Shown piece after piece: positions 18,259 through 24,107 of a stretch of DNA of 27,212 nucleotides; position 1 is the first letter of the stretch; every line of letters begins with the position of its first letter. The stretch is taken from IMG/VR virus record IMGVR_UViG_3300031772_000232, positions 1 to 27,212 of that record; one strand, 5' to 3'. The notes under the pieces were generated by a model that saw only the letters and a program-made list of their open reading frames with translations, was not told where the DNA came from and did no database searches. The position numbers were made by a program, and so were the translations under genes. The DNA comes from a virus.

Positions 18259-18864
18259 ATGCCAAATCAACACAAACCAAGTAAATGGTCTCAAGACGCC
18301 AATCTAACAGAAAAAATTCAGGAAGCATTGCGAAAGTGTGGCGGCGGATCTACGGCGGCTGCAGAACTATTGGGAATGTCTTCAATGACTTTTTACCGAT
18401 ATTGTTCTAAGTTGGGCATCAGAAAACGACGGCCCGGTGGTCGTGGAACCTCTTGTATGAAACCTAGTGTGCCGCTACAAGATATTTTGTCAGGAGCATC
18501 TCCTTGCGGTTCAACGGTCCTTCTTCATAAATTGTTTAAGGAAGATCTTAAACAAGAATTGTGTGAAGAGTGTGGCATCGGTTCCACGTGGAATAATCGT
18601 CGATTGACTCTTCAACTTCACCACAAGAATGGTGACCATAAAAATAATGGTCTAGAAAATCTTCAAGTATTGTGTCCCAATTGTCATACACAAACAAATA
18701 ACTGGGGTGGGAGACGCTGTCGGATCAATAATCTTGATGACGAAACGCTCCGGCAACAACTGTTGATTGCAAATCAAAATGGAAAAACACTTCACTGCGC
18801 GGCATCGACGATGGGAATTTCTGCTTCACATTTTCGTAAACTCCTGATTAAATTTGAACTCTGA
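18259..18864 (+). CDS. HNH homing endonuclease with HTH domains
   Basis: The central HNH domain carries CEECG, LQLHHKNGDHKNNGLENLQVLC and PNCHTQTNNWGGR (~108-155), including the catalytic HH and Asn/His plus two Cys pairs for zinc. An N-terminal HTH (GGSTAAAELLGMSSMTFYRYCSKLGI, ~24-52) and a C-terminal HTH (KTLHCAASTMGISASHFRKLLIKF) give DNA specificity. Such free-standing enzymes cut a homologous gene in competing phages and are copied into the break. The gene is visibly more AT-rich than its neighbours, pointing to transfer. Its stop overlaps the rebuilt NADAR start (TGATG), and it sits inside the ancestral NADAR gene. Confidence 0.9.
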   Translation: MPNQHKPSKWSQDANLTEKIQEALRKCGGGSTAAAELLGMSSMTFYRYCSKLGIRKRRPGGRGTSCMKPSVPLQDILSGASPCGSTVLLHKLFKEDLKQELCEECGIGSTWNNRRLTLQLHHKNGDHKNNGLENLQVLCPNCHTQTNNWGGRRCRINNLDDETLRQQLLIANQNGKTLHCAASTMGISASHFRKLLIKFEL

Positions 18865-19331
18865 TGATTAAGAAAATCGATCGATTTGTAGGTGAACATG
18901 CATTTCTTAGCAATTTTTATCCGTCATCTATTTGGATCGATGGAAGGCAATATCAAACTTGTGAACACGCCTACCAGGCCTCCAAGACGTTGGTCGACAG
19001 TGAACACGAGGTGATCCGCGGAGCCAAGACCGCGGGCGAGGCCAAGAAGCTAGGCAGGTCTGTCAACCTAAGACGTGACTGGGAAAGTGTCAAAGTCGAC
19101 TTGATGCGTAAGTTCGTCCGGCTGAAATTCGAGAATCCGTTGCTCCGTGAGTTGTTGCTGGCCACAGGCGATGCCGAGCTGATCGAGGGAAATCACTGGA
19201 ACGACACGTGCTGGGGCGTGTGTCGCGGGACGGGACAAAATTGGTTGGGGAAGATACTTCAAGAAGTCCGTGAGGGAATCACTGTTGAAACCTTGACTGA
19301 CTCGACGGTGCAACGCGCAGAACTCGAGTGA
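18864..19331 (+). CDS. NADAR-family N-glycosidase (YbiA-like), rebuilt 5' end
   Basis: Signature segments are GEHAFLSNFYPSSIWIDGRQYQTCEHAYQASKTL (~9-42), AKKLGRSVNLRRDW, and EGNHWNDTCWGVCRGTGQNWLGKIL (~111-135). NADAR/YbiA proteins cleave N-glycosidic bonds in riboflavin-pathway intermediates or ADP-ribosylated substrates, and phage versions may counter ADP-ribosylation or NAD-based defence. The first ~100 bases are AT-rich like the adjacent HNH gene, and base use then returns to the local style near 18965-18985. This suggests a co-conversion tract brought in with the endonuclease. All family motifs look intact, so the protein is probably functional. Confidence 0.9.
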   Translation: MIKKIDRFVGEHAFLSNFYPSSIWIDGRQYQTCEHAYQASKTLVDSEHEVIRGAKTAGEAKKLGRSVNLRRDWESVKVDLMRKFVRLKFENPLLRELLLATGDAELIEGNHWNDTCWGVCRGTGQNWLGKILQEVREGITVETLTDSTVQRAELE

Positions 19332-19344
19332 TATGATTGAACCA
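19332..19344 (+). promoter_or_regulatory. -10-only promoter for the GNAT-like gene
   Basis: TATGAT (19332-19337), preceded by TGA in extended -10 position, ends 7 bases before ATG 19345. The block GTGATATGATTGAAC is identical to that at 9456-9470. Confidence 0.6.
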
Positions 19345-19746
19345 ATGCACCTCCCTCAGGGATACACCTATTCGGTGAAACCAACGGGCACCGCGACTGA
19401 TTACACGGTGACGCTGTTTTATGAGAGGAAAATCATCGGTACCGTGCGGGTGTCTGAGGCCACAGCAAAGTGCGCTGGCAGGTCAGTCCGTGTTCACGAG
19501 ACGCATTGTAGCCCGGGTCTTGATCCGACGCATCGTAACAAGGGTCTCGGAATTTTCATGTACGCGGTGGCCATCGAACACGGCCTCCGTCAGGGCTTCA
19601 CAGTCGTCTCCTCATGGAACCCCAGCGCCCTGGCACAACGCGTCTGGCGCTCGCAGAGGCTATCTGAAAGGTTCATGGTCAACAAATTTGCCAAACGTTG
19701 GTGGACAAGTCCACCACGAGTCATTGAAGAAGAGGTCATCAAGTAG
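19345..19746 (+). CDS. GNAT-like acetyltransferase, 133 aa
   Basis: ATG 19345 is chosen from the -10 box spacing; ATG 19333 lies inside that box. Residues ~50-90 (HCSPGLDPTHRNKGLGIFMYAVAIEHGLRQGFTVV) match GNAT motif A, with RNKGLG as the acetyl-CoA pyrophosphate-binding loop. SSWNPSALAQRVWRSQ follows as the motif B region. The N-terminal strands are short. The substrate is unknown; phage GNATs may modify host proteins, tRNA or toxins. It lies directly before the second tRNA block. Confidence 0.7.
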   Translation: MHLPQGYTYSVKPTGTATDYTVTLFYERKIIGTVRVSEATAKCAGRSVRVHETHCSPGLDPTHRNKGLGIFMYAVAIEHGLRQGFTVVSSWNPSALAQRVWRSQRLSERFMVNKFAKRWWTSPPRVIEEEVIK

Positions 19747-19754
19747 CAACACAT

Positions 19755-19837
19755 GCACCCGTGGCGGAACGGCTGACGCGCCGCGCTTAGGACGCGGTGC
19801 CCGTAAGGGCGTGGGGGTTCAAGTCCCTCCGGGTGTA
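19755..19837 (+). tRNA. tRNA-Leu(TAG)
   Basis: Acceptor GCACCCG/CGGGTGT, anticodon stem CCGCG/CGCGG with loop CTTAGGA (TAG), variable arm GCCC-GTAA-GGGC, T stem GGGGG/CCCTC. Confidence 0.92.
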
Positions 19838-19851
19838 CCGATCGATCGACC

Positions 19852-19944
19852 AGTAACTGAGCAACACGCTGTGGAGCAACGGTAGCTTGTCTCGCTTGTA
19901 ACGAGAAGGATGTGGGTTCGATCCCCACCAGCTAGTAGGTGAAA
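19852..19944 (+). other. Loop-E-flanked intergenic element 7 (encloses Thr-like tRNA)
   Basis: AGTAACT (19852-19858) and AGGTGAA (19937-19943). Outside, GATCGA (19844-19849) pairs with TCGATC (19946-19951). The inner helix is ACT/GGT with one T-G wobble. Confidence 0.6.
19865..19936 (+). tRNA. tRNA-Thr(TGT)-like, acceptor stem imperfect
   Basis: Anticodon stem TCTCG/CGAGA with loop CTTGTAA (TGT), T stem GTGGG/CCCAC, D arm AGC-AACGGTA-GCT. The acceptor CACGCTG/CAGCTAG has mismatches at positions 2 and 3. A better Thr(TGT) lies at 15829. Confidence 0.65.
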
Positions 19945-19959
19945 ATCGATCATCATTTT

Positions 19960-20033
19960 GTCCTCGTAGTTCAATGGATCAGAGCACCGGTCTGCGAAGC
20001 CGGAAGTTGCAGGTTCGAATCCTGCCGAGGACG
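19960..20033 (+). tRNA. tRNA-Arg(GCG)
   Basis: Acceptor GTCCTCG/CGAGGAC, anticodon stem CCGGT/GCCGG with loop CTGCGAA (GCG), T stem GCAGG/CCTGC, G73. Nearly identical to Arg(CCG) at 17326 outside the anticodon arm, so a recent duplication is likely. Confidence 0.92.
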
Positions 20034-20047
20034 CTAAGAGGAGAACG

Positions 20048-20141
20048 AGTAACTGACATTCTGCGCTGGTGTAACGGAAAGCACTTCCGGCCTTTTAAAC
20101 CGGGTGATATGGGTTCAAATCCCATGCGCATGCAAGTGAAA
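20048..20141 (+). other. Loop-E-flanked intergenic element 8 (covarying inner helix)
   Basis: AGTAACT (20048-20054) and AAGTGAA (20134-20140). Here both sides of the inner helix changed together (ACT/AGT instead of ACC/GGT), which keeps all three pairs. GAAC (20043-20046) pairs with GTTT (20142-20145) outside. Confidence 0.6.
20060..20133 (+). tRNA. tRNA-Lys(TTT)-like, acceptor end imperfect
   Basis: Inner acceptor pairs TGCGC/GCGCA, D stem GTG/CAC, anticodon stem CCGG/CCGG with loop CTTTTAA (TTT), T stem ATGGG/CCCAT. Position 2 of the acceptor is mismatched. Confidence 0.65.
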
Positions 20142-20148
20142 GTTTGGT

Positions 20149-20191
20149 CCCGTTGTTCGGCGTGTGTAACTCACGCGATCGTGGCAACGGG
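20149..20191 (+). ncRNA. Mini-tRNA-like fold: 7-bp stem plus 7-base-loop hairpin
   Basis: CCCGTTG (20149-20155) pairs perfectly with CAACGGG (20185-20191), an acceptor-length stem. Inside, GCGTG-TGTAACT-CACGC (20160-20176) is a 5-bp stem with a 7-base loop like an anticodon arm. D and T arms are absent. GGTGA follows at 20190-20194. Confidence 0.45.
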
Positions 20192-20197
20192 TGATTT

Positions 20198-20277
20198 GCC
20201 GTCGTATTCCCTCGGTTTCCTAAACCGTTGAAAGGATAGCTGGATACACGTGGGTTCGAACCCCTCCGACGGCGCCA
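20198..20277 (+). tRNA. Aberrant tRNA-Arg(CCT)-like gene without a normal D arm
   Basis: Acceptor GCCGTCG/CGACGGC is perfect, GCCA is encoded and a T arm is present. A hairpin CGGT-TTCCTAA-ACCG gives anticodon CCT. Only eight bases stand where a D arm should be, and 22 bases separate the anticodon and T arms. GTATTCC and GGATAC could pair as an alternative stem. It could be functional, degenerate, or a different RNA fold. Confidence 0.5.
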
Positions 20278-20280
20278 ACG

Positions 20281-20350
20281 AGTAACCAAACATCCCGAAG
20301 AGGGTGATTCATTTTACGAATCAGGAGGGTGCAATACCCCGCAGGTGAAA
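20281..20350 (+). other. Loop-E-flanked intergenic element 9 (degenerate tRNA)
   Basis: AGTAACC (20281-20287) and AGGTGAA (20343-20349). CAA/TTG-type outer pairs (20277-20279 with 20351-20353). Inside, GATTC-ATTTTAC-GAATC looks like an anticodon arm reading TTT, and a GGGT/ACCC stem lacks the usual TTC loop. Confidence 0.5.
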
Positions 20351-20357
20351 GTTTTAT

Positions 20358-20435
20358 GCCCCCGTGGTCTGAACGGATTAGGCGCCTGACTTCTAATCAG
20401 GACACATGCAGGTTCGAGTCCTGCCGGGGGCGCCA
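20358..20435 (+). tRNA. tRNA-Arg(TCT)
   Basis: Acceptor GCCCCCG/CGGGGGC, anticodon stem CCTGA/TCAGG with loop CTTCTAA (TCT), T stem GCAGG/CCTGC, encoded GCCA. Confidence 0.92.
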
Positions 20436-20466
20436 ACAGTAACGTATCACTTGTTTATGAACAGTG

Positions 20467-20478
20467 TACAGTGTGATC
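20467..20478 (+). promoter_or_regulatory. -10-only promoter for the EXORDIUM-like gene
   Basis: TACAGT (20467-20472) ends exactly 6 bases before ATG 20479. No ribosome site. This spacing is the reason to prefer ATG 20479 over GTG 20464. Confidence 0.55.
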
Positions 20479-21615
20479 ATGTCACGATCACTTCAAGGCC
20501 TCGTCACCGCGTTCTGTGTTGCGTTGTTGCTATTTGTCGCATGCGCAGGTGGTGAACTCGATGCTAACCCAATGATTCCTACATCAGCTTCGTTTGTTGC
20601 TGGGGCTGCTGGCAGTCCTTCTGCCGCGGCCGGAAAAAGTGGTTCTGCTGGAATTGCGGGAAAGGTGGGTTCTGCAGGACAAGGTGGTGCTGGTAAAACT
20701 GGTACCGGCGGAACGGGAGGATTTCCGGTGACAAACTACTGTTCCTATGATTCAGGTCAAGAATCGCAGTGCGACGGACTACAAAAAGGTTACGGACCGG
20801 TGAAGTACTCCGGAGGCCGCGTCATGACACAGCCAATCAACGTCTATCATGTTTGGTACGGTGACTGGGAGGGAAATACTGCGCCTGAGATTCTCGAACA
20901 TCTGATCAAGAATTTCGGCGAATCAAAATATCACGAGATCAACACAACGTACTACCAAGAACTCGCTCATCGTCATGATGGGAATATTAAGACAGAATCG
21001 TCCCGTGAGTATGTCAGTTCAAAAGTCACATTTGTTACGAACGTCTACATAGGGTATCCGTACGGCACTAGTCTCACCGACAAGAACATTCGTGATCTGA
21101 TCTTCAACATGATTGATTCTGGTGTTCTTCCCAAGGATGAAAATAGTACATTTTTTGTTTTGACGTCGAAGGACGTTGAAAGCCTGTTCATTCAAGGATA
21201 TCCATATGAATTCTGCGGTGATTTTTGTGGCTGGCACTATTTCGCCAAGAAAGACGACGTCACCATCAAATATGCATTCATCGGTGATCCAGATCGATGC
21301 CCTGACGCCTGCGGCACACGAAATGCATCAAAAAAGATGGGAATCAATAACAGCCCAAACAACAACTGGGCCGCCGATGACATGGCTAGCGTCCTCGTCC
21401 ATGAGTTGTCTGAGATGGTCACTGATCCTGAGATCAATGCCTGGCGCGATGATTCATCATATGAAACGTCTGACAAGTGCGCTTGGATTTTCGGAAGCAC
21501 ATACTGCACAGCCTCGGGCGCCCGGGCCAACGTCAAGTTCGGTGCCCGCGATTTCCTGGTCCAAGAAAATTGGGTCAATGATTCCAAGTGCTTGCATTGC
21601 GCAATGAAATTGTGA
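20479..21615 (+). CDS. Exported EXORDIUM/PHI-1-like lipoprotein with Gly/Ala-rich linker, 378 aa
   Basis: A lipoprotein signal (hydrophobic LVTAFCVALLLFVAC, lipobox Cys22) precedes a low-complexity Gly/Ala/Ser/Thr linker (~40-85) of the kind common in Myxococcota lipoproteins. The main domain matches the phosphate-induced protein 1/EXORDIUM family: INVYHVWYGDWEGN (~123-136), FCGDFCGWHYFAKK, YAFIGDPDRCPDACG, and LVHELSEMVTDPEINAWRDDSSYETSDKCAW from residue ~306. The HELSE...D element resembles a metal-protease-like His/Glu motif conserved in the family. The biochemical role is not established; plant members promote growth and some bacterial ones are secreted. Finding one in a phage is unexpected, and it may change the host surface after infection. 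Confidence 0.82.
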   Translation: MSRSLQGLVTAFCVALLLFVACAGGELDANPMIPTSASFVAGAAGSPSAAAGKSGSAGIAGKVGSAGQGGAGKTGTGGTGGFPVTNYCSYDSGQESQCDGLQKGYGPVKYSGGRVMTQPINVYHVWYGDWEGNTAPEILEHLIKNFGESKYHEINTTYYQELAHRHDGNIKTESSREYVSSKVTFVTNVYIGYPYGTSLTDKNIRDLIFNMIDSGVLPKDENSTFFVLTSKDVESLFIQGYPYEFCGDFCGWHYFAKKDDVTIKYAFIGDPDRCPDACGTRNASKKMGINNSPNNNWAADDMASVLVHELSEMVTDPEINAWRDDSSYETSDKCAWIFGSTYCTASGARANVKFGARDFLVQENWVNDSKCLHCAMKL

Positions 21616-21655
21616 CAGTGTAACATCGGTCACCACCGTGGTACATTGAACTAGG

Positions 21656-21838
21656 ATGAAAAACATCGTCAGTGTGTGTCTGCTACTATTGTCGACTGGG
21701 TGTTATGCAGAGTGGGACATCCCGAAATCGCCACGAAAAGACCCATGCACCGGTGTCGTTGAAAACAAAATCGTGTACGTCAATCCGACGTGCAGGTATC
21801 CAACACCGCCACAGCATCCTGCTGTGATGGTTCAGTAG
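21656..21838 (+). CDS. Small lipoprotein, 60 aa
   Basis: A signal peptide (MKNIVSVCLLLLSTGC) ends in the lipobox LSTGC, so Cys16 is the probable lipid-bearing residue. The mature part is short, Pro-rich and has two more Cys. This size and type recall phage lysis or superinfection-exclusion lipoproteins, but nothing specific identifies it. TACATT ends 8 bases before the ATG. Confidence 0.7.
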   Translation: MKNIVSVCLLLLSTGCYAEWDIPKSPRKDPCTGVVENKIVYVNPTCRYPTPPQHPAVMVQ

Positions 21839-21880
21839 CAAAAACAGTCAGATCGATCGCAAGGTCGAGGAGAAGACAAC

Positions 21881-22228
21881 ATGGCACGAGAAGGTATTCT
21901 TCGCGGTAAGAAAGACAACAGTCGGCGGAAGTTCACGGGAGGAGGGCCCAGGCCTGATCTCAACGAACTCAAGCGTGAGGAGGCTGAAGAGCGTAATGCG
22001 GCCTTTGCTCGGATGACGGGAAAAGAGCAACTGGCGAGCCTCGATCGCCGCCTCGGACCCGGTATGGGTGCCCAGAAGCAGCGAGCAAAGATTCAGGCCA
22101 TGATCGATTCACCGCCGCCTGTAAAACAGGCTGCACCGGTCGAAGTCGCCAAGAAGTCGGCAGGTAAGAAAGCTAAAGACCGGCGCGCCGACGAACAGAC
22201 CAAGCGGGCATCGAAGTTAGCGTCCTAG
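21881..22228 (+). CDS. Hypothetical highly charged protein, 115 aa
   Basis: GAGGAGAAG just upstream gives a strong ribosome site. The N-terminus is basic (RGKKDNSRRKF). The middle (EERNAAFARMTGKEQLASLDRRLGPGMGAQKQRAKI, ~45-80) is probably helical, and the C-terminus is Lys/Ala-rich and disordered. The ARM...LDRRLG...GAxKQR block looks conserved, but I cannot name the family. A DNA- or RNA-binding role is possible. Confidence 0.7.
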   Translation: MAREGILRGKKDNSRRKFTGGGPRPDLNELKREEAEERNAAFARMTGKEQLASLDRRLGPGMGAQKQRAKIQAMIDSPPPVKQAAPVEVAKKSAGKKAKDRRADEQTKRASKLAS

Positions 22229-22234
22229 GTTCTG

Positions 22235-22252
22235 CCTCCATACTTATGGAGG
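22235..22252 (+). terminator. Perfect hairpin with 2-base loop after 21881-22228
   Basis: CCTCCATA (22235-22242) pairs with TATGGAGG (22245-22252). It begins 7 bases after the stop codon. No T-run follows, so it is either a weak terminator or an mRNA-end stabiliser. Its centre (ATA-NT-TAT type) resembles the palindrome at 18221. Confidence 0.45.
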
Positions 22253-22268
22253 TCTGCTATGCACTCAC

Positions 22269-22294
22269 GTGTCACTTTGTGTCTCAAGTGACAC
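22269..22294 (+). promoter_or_regulatory. 9-bp hairpin in the Pth2 leader
   Basis: GTGTCACTT (22269-22277) pairs perfectly with AAGTGACAC (22286-22294) around an 8-base loop, 22 bases upstream of the Pth2 ribosome site. It could be an operator for a dimeric repressor or an mRNA control hairpin. Confidence 0.5.
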
Positions 22295-22328
22295 CATGAG
22301 TGATCTTGAAAATCGAAGGAGAAAGACC

Positions 22329-22727
22329 ATGAAAGAAGTCAAACAGGTCATCGTAGTTCGCAAAGACTTGCACATGCGTACGGGCAAAATTGCTGCCCAG
22401 GTCGCGCATGCTGCCATGAAATTCCTCCTTGACAACAATGAAGCTGACCGCGGAGATGAGGTCGTCATCAAATTGACAGCCTCGGAGGCCATGTGGTTGA
22501 CGGGATCCTTCACCAAGGTTGTCGTCGGTGTCGATTCTGAAGAGGCCCTCAATGACCTGATCTTCAAGGCTGAAATGTCCGACGTGGAAGTTCACTCGAT
22601 CATCGATGCCGGTAGGACTGAATTCCACGGTGTGCCGACACTGACCTGTGCAGCCTTCGGACCATGTTCTTCTGAAGAACTCGACAAGATTACCGGGAAC
22701 CTCAAACTTATCTTAGAATTACCCTAG
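22329..22727 (+). CDS. Peptidyl-tRNA hydrolase, Pth2 family
   Basis: Pth2 releases tRNA from prematurely ended peptidyl-tRNA. The 132-residue product carries the family blocks KQVIVVRKDLHMRTGKIAAQVAHAA (~5-29), including the Lys and QVAHA residues of the active site, TGSFTKVVVGVDSEEAL, and IDAGRTEFHGVPTLTCAAFGPCSSEELDKITGNLKL (~95-131). ATG 22329 follows AAGGAG by 7 bases and gives a protein of standard Pth2 length; earlier starts lie in the leader hairpin. Pth2 is typical of Archaea and eukaryotes but recurs in large phages. Its place among tRNA genes fits a role in recycling tRNAs. Confidence 0.93.
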   Translation: MKEVKQVIVVRKDLHMRTGKIAAQVAHAAMKFLLDNNEADRGDEVVIKLTASEAMWLTGSFTKVVVGVDSEEALNDLIFKAEMSDVEVHSIIDAGRTEFHGVPTLTCAAFGPCSSEELDKITGNLKLILELP

Positions 22728-22741
22728 ACTAATCATCTAGG
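22723..22741 (+). terminator. Hairpin overlapping the Pth2 stop codon
   Basis: CCTAGA (22723-22728) pairs with TCTAGG (22736-22741) around a 7-base loop. It lies immediately before tRNA-Val and may separate mRNA from tRNA during processing. No T-run follows. Confidence 0.4.
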
Positions 22742-22744
22742 CAT

Positions 22745-22816
22745 GGGCGCATAACTCAGTGGTAGAGTGTCTCCCTTACGAGGAGAAAGTCGGGGGTCCG
22801 AATCCCTCTGCGCCTA
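22745..22816 (+). tRNA. tRNA-Val(TAC)
   Basis: Acceptor GGGCGCA/TGCGCCT, D stem ACTC/GAGT, anticodon stem TCTCC/GGAGA with loop CTTACGA (TAC), T stem GGGGG/CCCTC. Confidence 0.92.
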
Positions 22817-22827
22817 CGAAATAAATT

Positions 22828-22912
22828 GGAGACGTGGCCGAGTGGCTTATGGTTCTCGGTTGCTAACCGAGCGAGGGTAACACCTCCGTGAGTTCGAATC
22901 TCACCGTCTCCG
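22828..22912 (+). tRNA. tRNA-Ser(GCT)
   Basis: Class II. Acceptor GGAGACG/CGTCTCC, anticodon stem CTCGG/CCGAG with loop TTGCTAA (GCT), variable arm GAGGGTAACACCTC, T stem GTGAG/CTCAC, G73. Confidence 0.93.
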
Positions 22913-22941
22913 CAAGTAGATACATCTCGTTGCTCACCGGA

Positions 22942-22953
22942 TAAAATTTGTGC
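22942..22953 (+). promoter_or_regulatory. -10-only promoter for a leaderless transcript
   Basis: TAAAAT (22942-22947) ends exactly 6 bases before ATG 22954. No ribosome site. The spacing favours ATG 22954 over the GTG six bases earlier. Confidence 0.6.
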
Positions 22954-23454
22954 ATGACGAAAAGAAACATCACCATCGAACTGATCTACGAAAAGGGCAT
23001 GCGTGAACCTCGTGAAGGTGAACTCAACCACGAGTTGAAGCGCATCATCGTGAAACATTGTACCAAGCAACCGCTCAAACAAGCGGTGAAAAGCGTACAA
23101 GTGGCTGTCAGTCGGCTCGCTAACAGATTCGGTATCCATGAATTTACAGTTGATTATGAGCGACATACTGACACGCGCTCTGATAACAAGCCTTGGGTCA
23201 ATGAGAGCATCGGTGTCAGAATGTATCGCCGACGTCCAAACAGAACGATGGCAATCCACCGGGCAGGAGCCAGCTCTTACCCTCACTTTTTTCCAAAAGG
23301 AATAAAGAATCGTGCCAACCTCGGCGCGCCACGGGATATCACTATTTTTTACGGGATTGATGACCCATATGATTGGCGTCAACATTCCTGTAAGAAACCT
23401 CGAGCGAGCCTTCGTGCGAAGTGGGCCCGTGATGAACGAAAAAACATCAAGTGA
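22954..23454 (+). CDS. Hypothetical basic protein, 166 aa
   Basis: A soluble, strongly basic protein with no motif I can name. Blocks are KRNITIELIYEKGMREPREGELNHELKRIIVKH (1-36), VKSVQVAVSRLANRFGIHEFTVDYERH (~45-72), IGVRMYRRRPNRTMAIHRAG, and ITIFYGIDDPYDWRQHSCKKPRASLRAKWARDERK at the end. The composition suggests RNA or DNA binding. It is expressed from its own -10-only box after tRNA-Ser and overlaps the next gene by 4 bases. Confidence 0.65.
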   Translation: MTKRNITIELIYEKGMREPREGELNHELKRIIVKHCTKQPLKQAVKSVQVAVSRLANRFGIHEFTVDYERHTDTRSDNKPWVNESIGVRMYRRRPNRTMAIHRAGASSYPHFFPKGIKNRANLGAPRDITIFYGIDDPYDWRQHSCKKPRASLRAKWARDERKNIK

Positions 23455-23663
23455 TCATCCCGTGTCCTAATAACTGTCAATCACCGGTGATCATCAATTC
23501 ACCGCCAGTCCGTGGTCCCAACCCCAACGGGACTGAAGCCTGGATATGTCTCTGGTGTGAACAGGTCATCTGCTCGGGATGCTATGTAAAACACACGGAA
23601 AAAGAGCACCCAGAGAAGTACGGGCTGCCCACCAGTGGGCACAAGAAAAACAAGAAAAAATAA
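23451..23663 (+). CDS. Small zinc-binding protein, 70 aa
   Basis: GTG 23451 overlaps the previous TGA. Cys and His residues are spaced like two zinc sites: CPNNC at 5-9, CLWC and CSGC (~33-43), and H...H in YVKHTEKEHPEKYG, reminiscent of a B-box or ribbon finger. A Lys-rich tail (GHKKNKKK) follows. It is probably a nucleic-acid or protein adaptor; function unknown. Confidence 0.65.
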   Translation: MIIPCPNNCQSPVIINSPPVRGPNPNGTEAWICLWCEQVICSGCYVKHTEKEHPEKYGLPTSGHKKNKKK

Positions 23664-23685
23664 GAGGTGGTTTCATACCTTTTAT

Positions 23686-23777
23686 GGAAGGATTGGCACA
23701 TAGGTAAGTCCGACAGTTTCGAAAACTGTTGTGCGTAGAAATGCGTACTGAGCGTTCGACTCGCTCTCTTTCCACCA
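23686..23777 (+). tRNA. tRNA-Ser(CGA)
   Basis: Class II. Acceptor GGAAGGA/TCTTTCC, anticodon stem ACAGT/ACTGT with loop TTCGAAA (CGA), variable arm GTGCGTAGAAATGCGTAC, T stem GAGCG/CGCTC, encoded ACCA. The D arm is atypical. Confidence 0.88.
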
Positions 23778-23798
23778 TACGTAATAAGAGACAAAAAA

Positions 23799-23996
23799 AT
23801 GTGTTACCTTTGCATGCTCCATAATCCCTACGCTGTTTCCACAGATTCTTCGAGTCCCAGGTACAAGCGTCAGCGCTTGATGGAGATCAAGCAGATGATG
23901 CGAGCAATTGAAGGTGACAAATCTTGTAAGTTCGGCCGTGAATCACTCGAGGTCCTCAAGGACGAGCAATACCGACTATCGCGTGAGTTGTTATAA
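23799..23996 (+). CDS. Hypothetical protein, 65 aa
   Basis: A small protein between two Ser tRNAs. It has a CYLC start, a Ser-rich turn and a helical basic region (KRQRLMEIKQMMRAIEGDKSCKFGRESLEVLKDEQYRLSREL). It has four Cys in all and no named family. The stop lies 4 bases before tRNA-Ser(GGA). Confidence 0.6.
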   Translation: MCYLCMLHNPYAVSTDSSSPRYKRQRLMEIKQMMRAIEGDKSCKFGRESLEVLKDEQYRLSRELL

Positions 23997-23999
23997 CAT

Positions 24000-24099
24000 G
24001 GAAGGGTGGCTGAGCGGTTTAAGGCACCTGCTTGGAAAGCAGACGGGGCGGCGCCTGAGGCGCATGCTCCCACGGGTTCGAATCCCGTTCCTTCCTCCA
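24000..24099 (+). tRNA. tRNA-Ser(GGA)
   Basis: Class II. Acceptor GGAAGGG/TCCTTCC, anticodon stem CTGC/GCAG with loop TTGGAAA (GGA), an unusually long GC-rich variable arm, T stem ACGGG/CCCGT, encoded TCCA. Confidence 0.92.
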
Positions 24100-24107
24100 A
24101 TTGGTGA

